DNA of 64,000 nucleotides from Vibrio casei (GTDB lineage Bacteria; Pseudomonadota; Gammaproteobacteria; Enterobacterales; Vibrionaceae): assembly GCF_002218025.2 (NCBI RefSeq), contig NZ_AP018681.1:124001-188000 (forward strand), in the 5' to 3' direction. The notes beneath the pieces are model-generated. The model did no database searches, was not told the origin of the DNA, and saw nothing but the letters and a program-made list of their open reading frames with translations. The position numbers and the translations under genes were made by a program. Below, in pieces: positions 16,815-26,429 of this stretch; positions within the stretch are counted from its first letter, which is position 1; each line of letters starts with the position of its first letter.

Positions 16815-19800
16815 TTATAGAGTACAGACTTTTGTCCAGTCAGCGTTGTTACCCGGCTCTGATGATGTCCACCAGTTAGCTTGGTATACCATACCGTCGT
16901 TGATGACTTTATCACCTTGGTTAGCATGGCTTGGGTTGCCTTGCCAGTCGGTTTGAGGGAAGTCAGGGTAGGTAACCAGTCCAGCGCTATCACAAGTTCC
17001 GTCACTGTTGCCATTATCGCCGCCACCTGTGCTTGATGAAATATCACCTAAAGGCAGTTCTGGATTCTCAAACTTAAAGCCGTAGTCCACACCATTAATA
17101 TTTACGGTGTAGTTGGCTGGGCCCGAAATTGGTAGGTAGTACACCATATCCAATTCATAAGACTCGCCAGCTGGTAGGACTTTCCAAGAAGGAAGTGTGA
17201 AGGCAACGCGATGCATGTCGCCATCTAAGCCTCCAATGTTATCCGCACGGCTATGACCTGAGCTAATCACTGCTAAACCGCCACCAGACTGGTCTTTGGC
17301 ATTATCTGGTGTAGAGGTTGGAATATCGAATTGGAATTCGGTTCCACCTGGCAGATCTTGACCTGTGTTGTTGGTAAAGGTGATTTTCGGATTTACAGGG
17401 AAGTTTTGGTCACCCACTTTAAACCCACCAATGCTGACTGAAATATCGACTACTTGGTCAGGCATTGCTCCGGTTGCCACCTTGTTGCCGTAAGGCGCTG
17501 CTGACTTAAACTCATCATATATGGTCTTGGTCATAGTGTTACCCATGTGGTATTCACCGTTGCCAGATGCACACGCTTGCTCGGTTGGATCGACACTTGT
17601 ACGGTTGCTATTCTCATCAAGGACATAACAGCTGTAGTCACCCGCTAGTTCCCAGAACATGATACCGCCAATACCTTGGTCGATAACGTATTGCGCTTTG
17701 GTGGTGATGGATTCTTTATCTTCAGTTGATAGGAAGACTTGTTTCTCTGCGTTCCATAACCAAGGAGCCACCGCCATTTCATCGTAATGACGAGTATAAG
17801 TACCGGTTAGTGCATCGGTTGGATCGTTTTGTGGATCTAAACCATAAGCATCAGCGTAAGAGCCCCAAATGCCTTTCTCTAGGTTTTTCGCATGCCACAT
17901 TGGGTTTGAGCCTGCGCCCATTTCGTTGCCTTTCGGATCAGTATCGTGCCACATGTTGTCGATACCAATTGCGCCATGACCACAGTTGTTTTTCTCACCT
18001 TCACCGGTACCTTCTGAACATTCAGATTGGTTCAGTAGTGCAGCACGACCCCATAGGCCGTTATCGCCACCAGTGACGCCTTGCCAACCACGGGTGTAAT
18101 AAGGAACACCAATATTGATTCGACCAGCAGGCATAGAACCACGGAAGTAATGGTAAGCCCAGTCAGTATTTAGGTAGCCGATACCACCGTAAGCGGCAGT
18201 TCCGTAAACATTCCATTGTGCAAGCTCAGAATCTTTACCTGTGTCGTATAGCGCAGCATTGTGACCAACGTGATCATTCCAAGCACCATGTAAGTCGTAA
18301 GTCATGATGTTGACGTAATCGAGGTATTTCGTTACATCAAAGGTTTCCATACCACGTAGTAGGTAACCAGATGATGGCGCTGCAATGGTTAACATGTAGT
18401 AGTTATCGTCTGCTTCTGATGCGCGGTCGACTTTCTCACGTAAAACTTTCATCAGCTCTTGGTATGATGCCCATAAGTGCTCGCGGCGTGGTTCCATAAA
18501 GTCTTTATCGTATGGGTTACCGGCACCAGCCATTGAGGTTGGATATTCGTAATCAATATCTAAACCATCAAATTTGTATTTGCGCATTAATTCAACAGCA
18601 GAATCGGCAAATTTTTCAATCGCAGCATGGTTGATAGAGCCATCGGCATTAGTAGTCATCGTGTAGAAACCACCGTCAGCAACACGTGAACCGTCAGTCG
18701 CAAAGTGACCACCCGTTTCCGCCCAACCACCAATCGAGATTAAGGTTTTCACGCCATAACGTTCTTTATAAGTCGCAAGCGCACCAAAGTGACCTTTAAA
18801 CCCTAGTTCAGGATCAACATCGACACCCGGCCAAGTTTTACCTACCGCGGCATTTTCAGGATCATTAACATCACCAATATTAACGTTACCGTCAGAGCCA
18901 ATGCTGACAAACGCGTAGTTAATGTGAGTTAATTGTTCCCAAGGAATATCTTTGACTAGGTAAGCCGCTTGATCGTTATCACCGGCACGCCAGCTAGTGA
19001 AATAACCGATAACACGACGAGGGTGATCGGCCCCCATTAATTCACGACCTTCTTCATCGTAAGCATTACAGTAAGGAACGTTCACACCTTCGGTTTGATA
19101 TAGACCATCTGGGTGACAAGTTGCAGCAACCGGTTGATCACTGGTCACTTGTAAGCTTGCCGTAGCAGAGTCTGTAGTTGCGCCTTCATTATCGGTGGCT
19201 TTAGCAAAAACAGAAACAGAGCCAGTTTGAGTCGTCGTGTAGTTAAGAGTGTATGGAGAAGAGGCGACGGTTCCAACTAGGCTGCCACCAACATAAAAGT
19301 CGACTTTATCAACGGTGCCATCTGAGTCTGCGGCAGTAGCGGTTAATGTAACCACTTCACCTAAGGTTACGCTGCTGCTAGAAAGTGCAACAGAAACACT
19401 TGGTGCTTGGTTGGTGTCAGTTTGAGACATTTGCACTTCAAGAGTTACGGTGCTTTGAGTACTTTGCGCGCCTTCATTATCGTAAGCAATCGAACTAAAT
19501 GCGTGAGTACCAGCAACCGCTGTCCAAGTGGCTGAGAATGGTGCACTGGTTGATTGCCCAATAACGTCACCATCGACTAAGAAGTCAACGCGAGCAATTG
19601 TGCCATCGCTGTCTGTTGCATTGGCGGTTAATGTCACTTCATCATCTTCAGTGAGAGAAGTACTCGTGGTTGGAGAGGTGAGATCAACCGTTGGGGCTTC
19701 ATTGGTCACAACATCCGTGCTACAAGCATCAACCAGTGCCCAAGCTCCCCATTGCCCGGCATCTTTAGGGCTATCTCCTTGAGTCCAGTATTTTGCGCTG

Positions 19801-19976
19801 TATGCGCTACCTTCCTGTTGAACTTGAGCTCCACCATTATAAACTGCTGCGGTATCCCACAGATCTAATGGGCCGCAATCTACTGCAGCATAACTACTGA
19901 AAGCCATCATGCATGATGCCGTTAAGGCACTTAACCTAAAGGCATTTTTGCCTAGTTTCACTTGACCGTTTTTCAT
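16815..19976 (-). CDS. Secreted multidomain GH18 chitinase
   Basis: 1053 residues: signal peptide (to about 30, SYA/AV); CBM5/12 chitin-binding module (about 32-85, [14 protein letters not shown] and YWTQGDSP); two Ig-like modules (about 92-180 and 190-278); GH18 catalytic domain (about 310-810) with [15 protein letters not shown] and the active-site motif [11 protein letters not shown], whose Glu (about 474) is the acid; a ChiC-type C-terminal domain (about 845-985); and a second CBM5/12 (about 1005-1053). It hydrolyses beta-1,4-GlcNAc polymers outside the cell. The layout is like Vibrio and Shewanella chitinases but with binding modules at both ends. It stands alone and has a long AT-rich upstream region (19977-20872) shared with the BCCT gene. 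Confidence 0.9.
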   Translation of the reverse strand: MKNGQVKLGKNAFRLSALTASCMMAFSSYAAVDCGPLDLWDTAAVYNGGAQVQQEGSAYSAKYWTQGDSPKDAGQWGAWALVDACSTDVVTNEAPTVDLTSPTTSTSLTEDDEVTLTANATDSDGTIARVDFLVDGDVIGQSTSAPFSATWTAVAGTHAFSSIAYDNEGAQSTQSTVTLEVQMSQTDTNQAPSVSVALSSSSVTLGEVVTLTATAADSDGTVDKVDFYVGGSLVGTVASSPYTLNYTTTQTGSVSVFAKATDNEGATTDSATASLQVTSDQPVAATCHPDGLYQTEGVNVPYCNAYDEEGRELMGADHPRRVIGYFTSWRAGDNDQAAYLVKDIPWEQLTHINYAFVSIGSDGNVNIGDVNDPENAAVGKTWPGVDVDPELGFKGHFGALATYKERYGVKTLISIGGWAETGGHFATDGSRVADGGFYTMTTNADGSINHAAIEKFADSAVELMRKYKFDGLDIDYEYPTSMAGAGNPYDKDFMEPRREHLWASYQELMKVLREKVDRASEADDNYYMLTIAAPSSGYLLRGMETFDVTKYLDYVNIMTYDLHGAWNDHVGHNAALYDTGKDSELAQWNVYGTAAYGGIGYLNTDWAYHYFRGSMPAGRINIGVPYYTRGWQGVTGGDNGLWGRAALLNQSECSEGTGEGEKNNCGHGAIGIDNMWHDTDPKGNEMGAGSNPMWHAKNLEKGIWGSYADAYGLDPQNDPTDALTGTYTRHYDEMAVAPWLWNAEKQVFLSTEDKESITTKAQYVIDQGIGGIMFWELAGDYSCYVLDENSNRTSVDPTEQACASGNGEYHMGNTMTKTIYDEFKSAAPYGNKVATGAMPDQVVDISVSIGGFKVGDQNFPVNPKITFTNNTGQDLPGGTEFQFDIPTSTPDNAKDQSGGGLAVISSGHSRADNIGGLDGDMHRVAFTLPSWKVLPAGESYELDMVYYLPISGPANYTVNINGVDYGFKFENPELPLGDISSSTGGGDNGNSDGTCDSAGLVTYPDFPQTDWQGNPSHANQGDKVINDGMVYQANWWTSSEPGNNADWTKVCTL

Positions 19977-20057
19977 TAATGATTATCCCTAACGTATGGT
20001 TTTTACTCACATAGGTAATGTCTTTATCGTGAATAAAAAATTAATCTTATTGCGCAA

Positions 20058-20077
20058 GTTGAAGTTACAACTTAAAT
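20058..20077 (-). promoter_or_regulatory. Palindrome-containing 20-mer upstream of the chitinase gene (copy 1)
   Basis: GTTGAAGTTACAACTTAAAT matches the segment at 20731-20750 in 19 of 20 positions. Its core GTTG-N6-CAAC is an inverted repeat. It lies about 80 bases upstream of the chitinase start. The two copies are in direct orientation, one near each of the divergent genes, as expected for a shared regulator's sites. Confidence 0.45.
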
Positions 20078-20730
20078 TCTCACGCAAAACAACTGTAGGA
20101 TAATTGATGTAATACACACTGGAATTTTATGAAAATTACATACTGACTCGAAAAATTCACATTCTAGCGTGTAACAGTGTAATTGGGTTTGTACTCACAA
20201 GCCGATTTTGACTTAACCATGATATGATAAATGAACAACATAATCTGCTGGTTAATATTTTTTGATGGTTTTTTGTGCTAATTAATGCGTGATGGAATGA
20301 TTTATTTATTAAGCATAGAGATTTTTAAGTGGATTAAAATAAAAATAATTTTTCTACTTTCCTTTTCCTGATGAAGTAATATTAAACATTTTTTACAATT
20401 AAAATTATGTAGAAGGTGGCGGAGTCATGAACATCACCGTTGACTTTAATACTTTTTCTTTTGGTTGTTTTTTGTTCGCTTGAGATCTTTATAATCTGTT
20501 TGATGAAAAAATCATCAGATAGGTCTCTTTGTCTTTTAATATGAGTGAACGTGTATTTAAAATTCACTTTATGCCATTTTTTCGTTTCTTCATAATACTA
20601 ACGATTTGATTTTTTTCTTATTGTGGGTTTTTCATAAATAATGTTTTATATCAGTTTGTTAATGGATTTCTTAGGGGAAGGGTAATCAAAATAACTTAGG
20701 GAACATAAAGATGTGATCAAAAGCCTTTGG

Positions 20731-20750
20731 GTTGAAGTTACAACATAAAT
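20731..20750 (+). promoter_or_regulatory. Palindrome-containing 20-mer upstream of the BCCT gene (copy 2)
   Basis: GTTGAAGTTACAACATAAAT, 19 of 20 identical to 20058-20077, lies 123 bases upstream of the BCCT start. Between the copies (20078-20730) the sequence is very AT-rich with no gene that I can support; a 61-codon frame at 20382-20567 on the minus strand has no family features. Confidence 0.45.
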
Positions 20751-20872
20751 GTATACCCTAGCGGCGCGCTACCTGTTTGGAAAGGATGACTGCGGGTGTA
20801 AATACAGCTTTGTGATGCTATAGCAAAAATATAAATGCTAAAACAAGTATGCAAAGAAAAACTGGAGTCAGA

Positions 20873-22450
20873 ATGCCTGATTTAACAAACTCTCTTGATA
20901 GTTATACTGAAACCCTTAAACCTCCGCGACAAGAAACTACTTCCGATAAACTTGGCTTAACCAATCCTGCCTTTTGGTATAGTGGCGGCTTTATTGCTCT
21001 TTTTGTGGTTCTCGCGTTATTTGATGGTCAAGTGCTGTCTTACCTCGTTAATACTGGCTTTGCTTGGTCAGTTAAAGTGTTCGGGCCATATTGGCAAGTT
21101 CTACTTCTTCTTACTTTTTTCATTGGGTTAGCATTGGCCGTAGGCCGTACTGGTCGAGTGATTCTAGGTGGTACTGATACCCCAGAGCTACCTAATTTCC
21201 GTTGGACGGCAATTTTATTTTGTACGTTACTTGCTGGTGGCGGTGTTTTTTGGGCTGCTGCCGAGCCTATCGCTCATTTTGTAAGTGCGCCACCTCTTTA
21301 TGATCCGACTGATAATATTCAGCAACGTGCTATTAATGCACTTTCTCAATCTTTTATGCATTGGGGATTTTTAGCCTGGGCGATTGTCGGGAGTTTAAGC
21401 ACCATTGTCGTTATGCATTTACATTATGATAAAGGCCTACCGCTGAAACCACGAATTTTACTTTACCCTGTTTTAGGTGAACGTGCTTTAAAAGGCCATG
21501 TGGGCGCATTAATTGATGCATGCTGTATTATTGCAGTTGCTGCGGGAACTATTGGTCCCATTGGATTTCTTGGTTTGCAAATTAGTTATGCATTGAATGT
21601 ATTGTTTAATGTACCGGATGGTTTTGCTACCCAACTGATCATCGTATTATTTGCTATTGCGCTTTATACCATATCGGCGTTAAGCGGTTTAAATCGTGGT
21701 ATGCAGATGTTAAGCCGTTATAACGTGATCTTAGCGGTGGCGTTGATGCTGTATATCTTAATTTTTGGACCTACTCATTTCATCTTTAACAGTTATATTC
21801 AAGGTGTTGGAACTATGGTCGATAGCTTTATACCCATGGCGACGTACCGTGGGGATGAAGGCTGGTTAAGTGGCTGGACGGTTTTCTTTTGGGGATGGTT
21901 CGTTGGTTATGCACCGATGATGGCGATTTTCATTGCGCGTATTTCTCGTGGTCGTTCAATTCGTGAATTGATTGGTACTGTGAGTATTGTTGCCCCTTTA
22001 GTGACTTGCTTTTGGTTTACGATTATTGGGGGCAGCGGTTTAGCGTTTGAGATAAGTAACCCTGGCAGTGTGAGTTCGGCATTTGAAGGATTCAATTTAC
22101 CAGGAGCATTACTGGCGATAACACAGCAATTTCCATTTCCTACGCTGATTTCAATTTTATTTATTGTACTGACGACCGTATTTATTGTGACGACCGGTGA
22201 CTCTATGACTTATACAATTAGTGTGGTGATCAGTGGTGAAACGGAGCCAAATGCGATTATTCGTACCTTTTGGGGAGTCATGATGGGGGTCACGGCACTT
22301 ATCTTAATTTCTTTAGGATCTGGTGGTATTTCTGCCTTGCAGTCCTTTATTGTGATTACGGCTGTTCCAGTATCTTTAATATTATTGCCTTCTTTGTGGA
22401 ACGCGCCACAAATAGCAATGAAGATGGCAAAAGACCAAGGTTTGGACTAG
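20873..22450 (+). CDS. BCCT-family osmolyte transporter
   Basis: A 525-residue carrier with about 12 membrane helices. It has the family landmarks: NPAFWYSGGF at the first helix, GGGVFWAAAEPIAHF, and the eighth-helix region FFWGWFVGYAPMMAIFIARI followed by SRGRSIREL. BCCT carriers take up betaine, choline, carnitine or DMSP with Na+ or H+. In betaine carriers helix 8 typically has extra tryptophans (WGWWxSW-like); here two of those positions are Phe and Tyr, so the substrate may differ. I chose ATG 20873 because GGAG lies seven bases upstream; ATG 20849 has none. Probably under CosR-type osmotic control, given the region. Terminator at 22477-22503. Confidence 0.85.
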   Translation: MPDLTNSLDSYTETLKPPRQETTSDKLGLTNPAFWYSGGFIALFVVLALFDGQVLSYLVNTGFAWSVKVFGPYWQVLLLLTFFIGLALAVGRTGRVILGGTDTPELPNFRWTAILFCTLLAGGGVFWAAAEPIAHFVSAPPLYDPTDNIQQRAINALSQSFMHWGFLAWAIVGSLSTIVVMHLHYDKGLPLKPRILLYPVLGERALKGHVGALIDACCIIAVAAGTIGPIGFLGLQISYALNVLFNVPDGFATQLIIVLFAIALYTISALSGLNRGMQMLSRYNVILAVALMLYILIFGPTHFIFNSYIQGVGTMVDSFIPMATYRGDEGWLSGWTVFFWGWFVGYAPMMAIFIARISRGRSIRELIGTVSIVAPLVTCFWFTIIGGSGLAFEISNPGSVSSAFEGFNLPGALLAITQQFPFPTLISILFIVLTTVFIVTTGDSMTYTISVVISGETEPNAIIRTFWGVMMGVTALILISLGSGGISALQSFIVITAVPVSLILLPSLWNAPQIAMKMAKDQGLD

Positions 22451-22476
22451 CCTTCATACTTTTTCGATAGCCCGTT

Positions 22477-22503
22477 AAGACCAGCCCTGAGCTGGTCTTT
22501 TTT
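22477..22503 (+). terminator. Terminator of the BCCT gene
   Basis: AAGACCAGC (22477-22485) pairs perfectly with GCTGGTCTT (22491-22499) and is followed by T's. Confidence 0.85.
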
Positions 22504-22569
22504 ATGTATATCGCAAAATAACTGCTAATAATTTTATTAGTGTATGAGAGTGATAACCAAGGGTGATAA

Positions 22570-22751
22570 ATTTACTGGAATATCAATGGATTTTATGATG
22601 TTGAACAATCGGTATTTATATGTGATGGTCGCCAACATTGTTCACAAATGAAATCTTATGAAGAAGCAAAGTTTTTATTGATCATTGTCCAGAGACTAAA
22701 ATGGATGGAGACAGAGACGGGATTCTTTGCGAAAGGCAATTTAAGCGTTAA
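22570..22751 (+). pseudogene. Excalibur calcium-binding domain remnant with a one-base frameshift
   Basis: One frame reads FICDGRQHCSQMKSYEEAKF up to 22674; another then continues IDHCPETKMDGDRDG and LCERQFKR to the stop at 22749-22751. Together these make a complete Excalibur domain (Cys pattern and DxDxDG calcium loop). The run of five T at 22672-22676 would need six to keep the frame (KFFIDHC), so one T has been lost. No start codon is available upstream (in-frame TAA at 22567), so the 5' part is also gone. In Vibrio such domains usually end small cold-shock-like or nuclease-like proteins. Confidence 0.7.
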
Positions 22752-22759
22752 TTGATGTT

Positions 22760-22792
22760 AAAGCCGTTCAGTTTCGGAGTGTGAACGGCTTT
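22760..22792. terminator. Terminator between the Excalibur remnant and pyrC
   Basis: AAAGCCGTTCA (22760-22770) pairs with TGAACGGCTTT (22782-22792). It is placed to end pyrC transcription on the minus strand as well. Confidence 0.7.
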
Positions 22793-22807
22793 ATTGATAG
22801 CGGTATT

Positions 22808-23836
22808 TTATTTCACAATCCATTCTATTTGTTCATTGGCACGAATGGGTACAACCACATCTTCACCGAAAGGCATGGTTGCAGGTACATGCCATGTGGC
22901 TTTTTCAATGACAATGGTGTCGTTATTGCGAGCAATATTGTAGAAGTCTGGGCCATTGTGGCTGGTAAATGCTTCAAGGTTTTCAAGCTTACCTTCTTTA
23001 TCGAACACTTCCGCATAAAGCTCAACCGCAGCATGGGCAGTATAAGAACCTGCGCAGCCACAAGCGGTTTCTTTTTTGCCTTGAGCATGCGGTGCGGAAT
23101 CGGTTCCTAAGAAGAATTTTTTGCTACCAGAGGTGGCGGCTTCAATTAATGCTTGTTGATGGCTACTACGTTTTAGAATCGGCAGACAATAAAAGTGAGG
23201 TCGAATGCCTCCAACCAGCATGTGATTACGGTTAAATAATAAATGATGTGCAGTGATCGTTGCTGCAACGTTGTCGCCTGATTGATTAACAAATTCAACT
23301 GCTTCACGTGTTGTGATGTGCTCAAGTACAATTTTTAAATGTGGGAAATCGTTCACGATTGGCGCAAGTACGGTATCTAGAAAAGCTTTCTCACGGTCAA
23401 AAATGTCCACATCATGTGCGGTTACTTCACCATGAATCAGCAGTAACATACCCACTTCTGCCATGGTTTCTAATACTGGATAAATTTTCTTTGCATCGGT
23501 AACGCCAGAATCAGAGTTTGTGGTTGCACCTGCAGGGTAGAGTTTACAGGCTACAACTTTGCCAGAAGCGTACGCTTCATGAATATCGTCTGGTGTGGTG
23601 TTATCGGTTAGGTAGAGTGACATCAATGGTTCAAAAGTATCGCTGTGATTATGAGCCATGATGCGATCGCGGTACGCTAAAGCCAACGTTAAGTTGGTGA
23701 TAGGTGGAACGGTGTTTGGCATGATCAAAGCCCGGCCATTGTAACGGCTAATATCCTTTACCGTATTAGCTAACGCATCGCCATCGCGTAAGTGCACGTG
23801 CCAATCGTCAGGGCGTGTAATGGTCAAAGTTGTCAT
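22808..23836 (-). CDS. pyrC: Dihydroorotase PyrC (class II)
   Basis: The 342-residue enzyme catalyses the reversible cyclisation of carbamoyl aspartate to dihydroorotate in pyrimidine synthesis. The zinc-binding motif [10 protein letters not shown] is at residues 9-18, the bridging Lys is in [11 protein letters not shown], and later ligands are in LIHGEV, LEHITT and FLGTDSAPH. Length and motifs match E. coli PyrC. The start at 23836 follows AAGGTGGG; the longer frame adds 11 residues with no site. A good PurR box lies upstream at 23864-23879, as in enteric pyrC. Confidence 0.95.
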   Translation of the reverse strand: MTTLTITRPDDWHVHLRDGDALANTVKDISRYNGRALIMPNTVPPITNLTLALAYRDRIMAHNHSDTFEPLMSLYLTDNTTPDDIHEAYASGKVVACKLYPAGATTNSDSGVTDAKKIYPVLETMAEVGMLLLIHGEVTAHDVDIFDREKAFLDTVLAPIVNDFPHLKIVLEHITTREAVEFVNQSGDNVAATITAHHLLFNRNHMLVGGIRPHFYCLPILKRSSHQQALIEAATSGSKKFFLGTDSAPHAQGKKETACGCAGSYTAHAAVELYAEVFDKEGKLENLEAFTSHNGPDFYNIARNNDTIVIEKATWHVPATMPFGEDVVVPIRANEQIEWIVK

Positions 23837-23863
23837 GGTTCCCACCTTATTCAATTTAAAAAA

Positions 23864-23879
23864 ACGCAAACGCTTTCGT
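23864..23879 (-). promoter_or_regulatory. PurR operator upstream of pyrC
   Basis: ACGCAAACGCTTTCGT differs from the purine repressor consensus ACGCAAACGTTTTCGT at one position. pyrC is a known PurR target in E. coli, so the match is meaningful. Confidence 0.75.
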
Positions 23880-24005
23880 GTGGGGCGAAATAATAGAGGA
23901 AATGTCCTTACTTTTCATCTTATTTTCCAGTCTTTCGCTTAGGTTCAAAGAGGCAATTCTGGTATTCTTTAACCATAACTATTATCCACACCAGATGGAG
24001 CGGTG

Positions 24006-25181
24006 ATGAGTCAGTCAGAATTAGAAAAAAAACTCGCCAAGATTGAAGCTACTTTGGGCCTAGACCCTTTTCAAGAGGCGACATTAGCGCAAATTAATGT
24101 CTATCCAGTAAAATCAATTACTGGTATCGAAATGTCATCATCATGGGTCGAAAAGCAAGGATTAAGTTTCGATCGTCGTTTTATGGTGGCCGATATGAAT
24201 GGACGAATGGTAACCGCTCGTGAAAACCATCAAATGGTGCGCATTAAAGCAGCCTTACAGGCAAATGGTTTAGTATTAACGTACCCAGAGTCTAAGCCTA
24301 TTCACCTACGTTTTGAGGATTTTGAACGTGAAGAAGTGGGGTGCCAAGTTTGGAATGATCACTTTCAATCTTATTCCACAACAGAACAAGCCAATCAATG
24401 GTTCAGTTTTATTTTAGGTAAGAAAGTTCAGCTTTTATTTTCTGGTGAACAGTCCAATCGTCAACGTGAAAAAATTCAAACCAATGTGAGTTTTGCTGAT
24501 GGTTATCCATTGTTATTGATTTCTCAAGGGTCTTTGGATGAACTTAACCGCCGCAGTACCAAACAAAATGTGATGGCGCAATTTCGCCCTAATATTGTGG
24601 TGTCTGATACCGAAGCTTTTGCAGAAGATTCGTGGAAGCGTTTTCGTATTGGTGAGGTTGAATTTGAAGTAGTGAAGCCTTGCATGCGCTGCGTTTTAAC
24701 AACGGTTAATCCTATAACCGCAATGCGTAGTGAGCAAAATGAACCGTTGAATACACTCTCAAAATTTCGTGCTGATAAAAGTGGGGGGATCTTCTTTGGC
24801 CAAAATGTCATTGCCAAAAATGAAGGTATGATTCGTTCTGGTGATGTGGTCGAAATTCTTGAAACGAAAGAAAAAGAATATTACGCCGACACCAGCCAAG
24901 ATGTCGTGCAAGTTGATCCTGTGAAAAAAATCACTATCAGTATTGATGGTAACTTGTTTGAAGGTGATAACCAGTCAACGTTATTAGAACAAGCTGAAAA
25001 ATCAGGTATTCCAGTTGCCAATAGCTGTCGTTCGGGCTTTTGTGGCACTTGTAAAATGACATTGGAATCAGGCAAAGTTGAGCAACCAGATATGCCAGCT
25101 TTATTCCCAGGTGAAATCGATGAAGGTAAGGTGCTTGCATGTTGTTGCGTGCCTAAATCTGATGTTGAATTGGTGAGTTAG
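24006..25181 (+). CDS. ycbX: MOSC and 2Fe-2S ferredoxin domain protein (YcbX-like)
   Basis: 391 residues in three parts: an N-terminal MOSC beta-barrel (about 25-140, INVYPVKSITGI), the MOSC domain (about 150-285; the conserved Cys is in VKPCMRCVLTT) and a plant-type ferredoxin (about 305-391) with cluster ligands in CRSGFCGTC and a final Cys in LACCCVP. E. coli YcbX uses molybdenum cofactor to reduce N-hydroxylated base analogues such as 6-hydroxylaminopurine; the ferredoxin part delivers electrons. Start ATG 24006 is preferred to GTG 24003, with GGAG just upstream. It is followed after 29 bases by a HAD phosphatase and may be co-transcribed with it. Confidence 0.85.
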   Translation: MSQSELEKKLAKIEATLGLDPFQEATLAQINVYPVKSITGIEMSSSWVEKQGLSFDRRFMVADMNGRMVTARENHQMVRIKAALQANGLVLTYPESKPIHLRFEDFEREEVGCQVWNDHFQSYSTTEQANQWFSFILGKKVQLLFSGEQSNRQREKIQTNVSFADGYPLLLISQGSLDELNRRSTKQNVMAQFRPNIVVSDTEAFAEDSWKRFRIGEVEFEVVKPCMRCVLTTVNPITAMRSEQNEPLNTLSKFRADKSGGIFFGQNVIAKNEGMIRSGDVVEILETKEKEYYADTSQDVVQVDPVKKITISIDGNLFEGDNQSTLLEQAEKSGIPVANSCRSGFCGTCKMTLESGKVEQPDMPALFPGEIDEGKVLACCCVPKSDVELVS

Positions 25182-25210
25182 TTTTTATTACCTTCTTTTA
25201 GGGAGTCGTT

Positions 25211-26008
25211 ATGACACAACCTGATATAAAATTTATCGCGTCCGATATGGATGGAACATTACTGAATGAACAAGGTAAACTTGACCCTGATTTTTATGGT
25301 CTTTATAACCAATTAGAACAAAGAGGCATCATTTTTGCGGCGGCTTCTGGTCGACAATATTACAGTTTAATGGACACTTTCGAGCCGCTGAAAGATAAGA
25401 TGATGTTTATAGCTGAAAACGGCACCTTGGTGATGCACCAAGGCAAAGAGCTATACAGTTGTACCATTGAACGTGAGGAAGTTGAAGCGATCATCAAGCA
25501 AGCTCGTCTAATTGATGATGCATTTTTGGTGTTGTGTGGAAAACGATCTGCTTATATCGAAACACAGAATCCACAAGCTTTGGCTGAGTTTTCGAAGTAT
25601 TATCATCGTTGTGAATATGTAGAAGATGTACTGAGCGTAGACGATGAATTCATTAAAATCGCCATTTGTCATTTTGGTGGTACAGAAGCGTTGGTTTATC
25701 CGATCATTAATGAAACGTTTGGTGATTCTCATCAAGTGGTTGTAAGCGCTAAAATTTGGCTTGATGTTATGAATGCAGACGCTTCTAAAGGAGCGGCGAT
25801 TAAACACTTGCAAAATATGCTTGGTTTTAGTTTTGAACAGACTATGAGCTTTGGTGATTATTTTAACGATGTCGAGATGCTGCAGCAAAGCTATTATTCT
25901 TATGCCATGGAAAATGCACATGAAGGCGTTAAAAAATACGCTCGTTTTTATGCTCCAAGTAATCATGAGTCGGGGGTATTAAGGGTAATTGAAACTCTTC
26001 TAAAATAA
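25211..26008 (+). CDS. Cof-type HAD-IIB sugar-phosphatase (YbjI-like)
   Basis: A 265-residue cytoplasmic HAD phosphatase. Motif I is ASDMDGTLL, motif II ASGRQYYS, the Lys is in ASKGAAIKHL and motif IV is FGDYFNDVEML. The IIB cap lies between about 85 and 190. FGDYFND rather than FGDGxND and the ENGTLV segment are like E. coli YbjI, a flavin- and sugar-phosphate phosphatase. GGAG precedes the start. The hairpin at 26054-26095 ends the unit. Confidence 0.8.
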   Translation: MTQPDIKFIASDMDGTLLNEQGKLDPDFYGLYNQLEQRGIIFAAASGRQYYSLMDTFEPLKDKMMFIAENGTLVMHQGKELYSCTIEREEVEAIIKQARLIDDAFLVLCGKRSAYIETQNPQALAEFSKYYHRCEYVEDVLSVDDEFIKIAICHFGGTEALVYPIINETFGDSHQVVVSAKIWLDVMNADASKGAAIKHLQNMLGFSFEQTMSFGDYFNDVEMLQQSYYSYAMENAHEGVKKYARFYAPSNHESGVLRVIETLLK

Positions 26009-26053
26009 TATGCTAGTTATTCAATGAATGAGTTATCGCATAAGTGATGATTG

Positions 26054-26095
26054 AAATGCCACCAGCAGGCAAGAGCTTGCTAACTGGGGGCATTT
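26054..26095 (+). terminator. Terminator after the HAD phosphatase gene
   Basis: AAATGCCACCAG pairs with CTGGGGGCATTT (one mismatch) around an inner stem GCAAG/CTTGC. Only one short T-run follows, so strength is uncertain. Confidence 0.6.
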
Positions 26096-26196
26096 TAACT
26101 TTTAGTATATGCAATCTGATTGATCCTATTCGATTCAATTTTTTGGAAGATATTGTGTGTTTAGGTTCGCAGGACACTCAGCCAATAGATATAACA

Positions 26197-26395
26197 TTAA
26201 TTGAGATTCATTAAAGGTATATAAACATGCTCATAAGCAATACTCATAGCAACAAAAATGAGTAATCCCGTCATAAGAATATTATACAGTTTAAAATAGT
26301 TTGGGTTATTAATGCGCTTTCCCATCATCATTCCAGCGATTGAATAACCGCTGGGATCTCCGAACCCCAATACGGCTAGAATGAATCAAACGGCC
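26197..26395 (-). pseudogene. LysE-family translocator, C-terminal remnant
   Basis: On the minus strand about 64 residues read like the end of a LysE/RhtB exporter: FILAVLGFGDPSGYSIAGMM, GKRINNPNYFKLYN and a last hydrophobic helix. Just upstream of the Phe a TGA stands where a Trp or similar would be, and no further family sequence is found before the phosphatase gene. The gap 26009-26429 therefore holds the terminator above and this dead fragment, nothing else recognisable. Confidence 0.6.
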
Positions 26396-26429
26396 CTAAT
26401 TTCAGGCCGACTGATGGGATTATGTGATA

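Noticed and set aside
20382..20567. 61-codon frame on the minus strand in the chitinase-BCCT gap
   Set aside because: Low-complexity AT-rich sequence, no ribosome binding site or recognisable motif.
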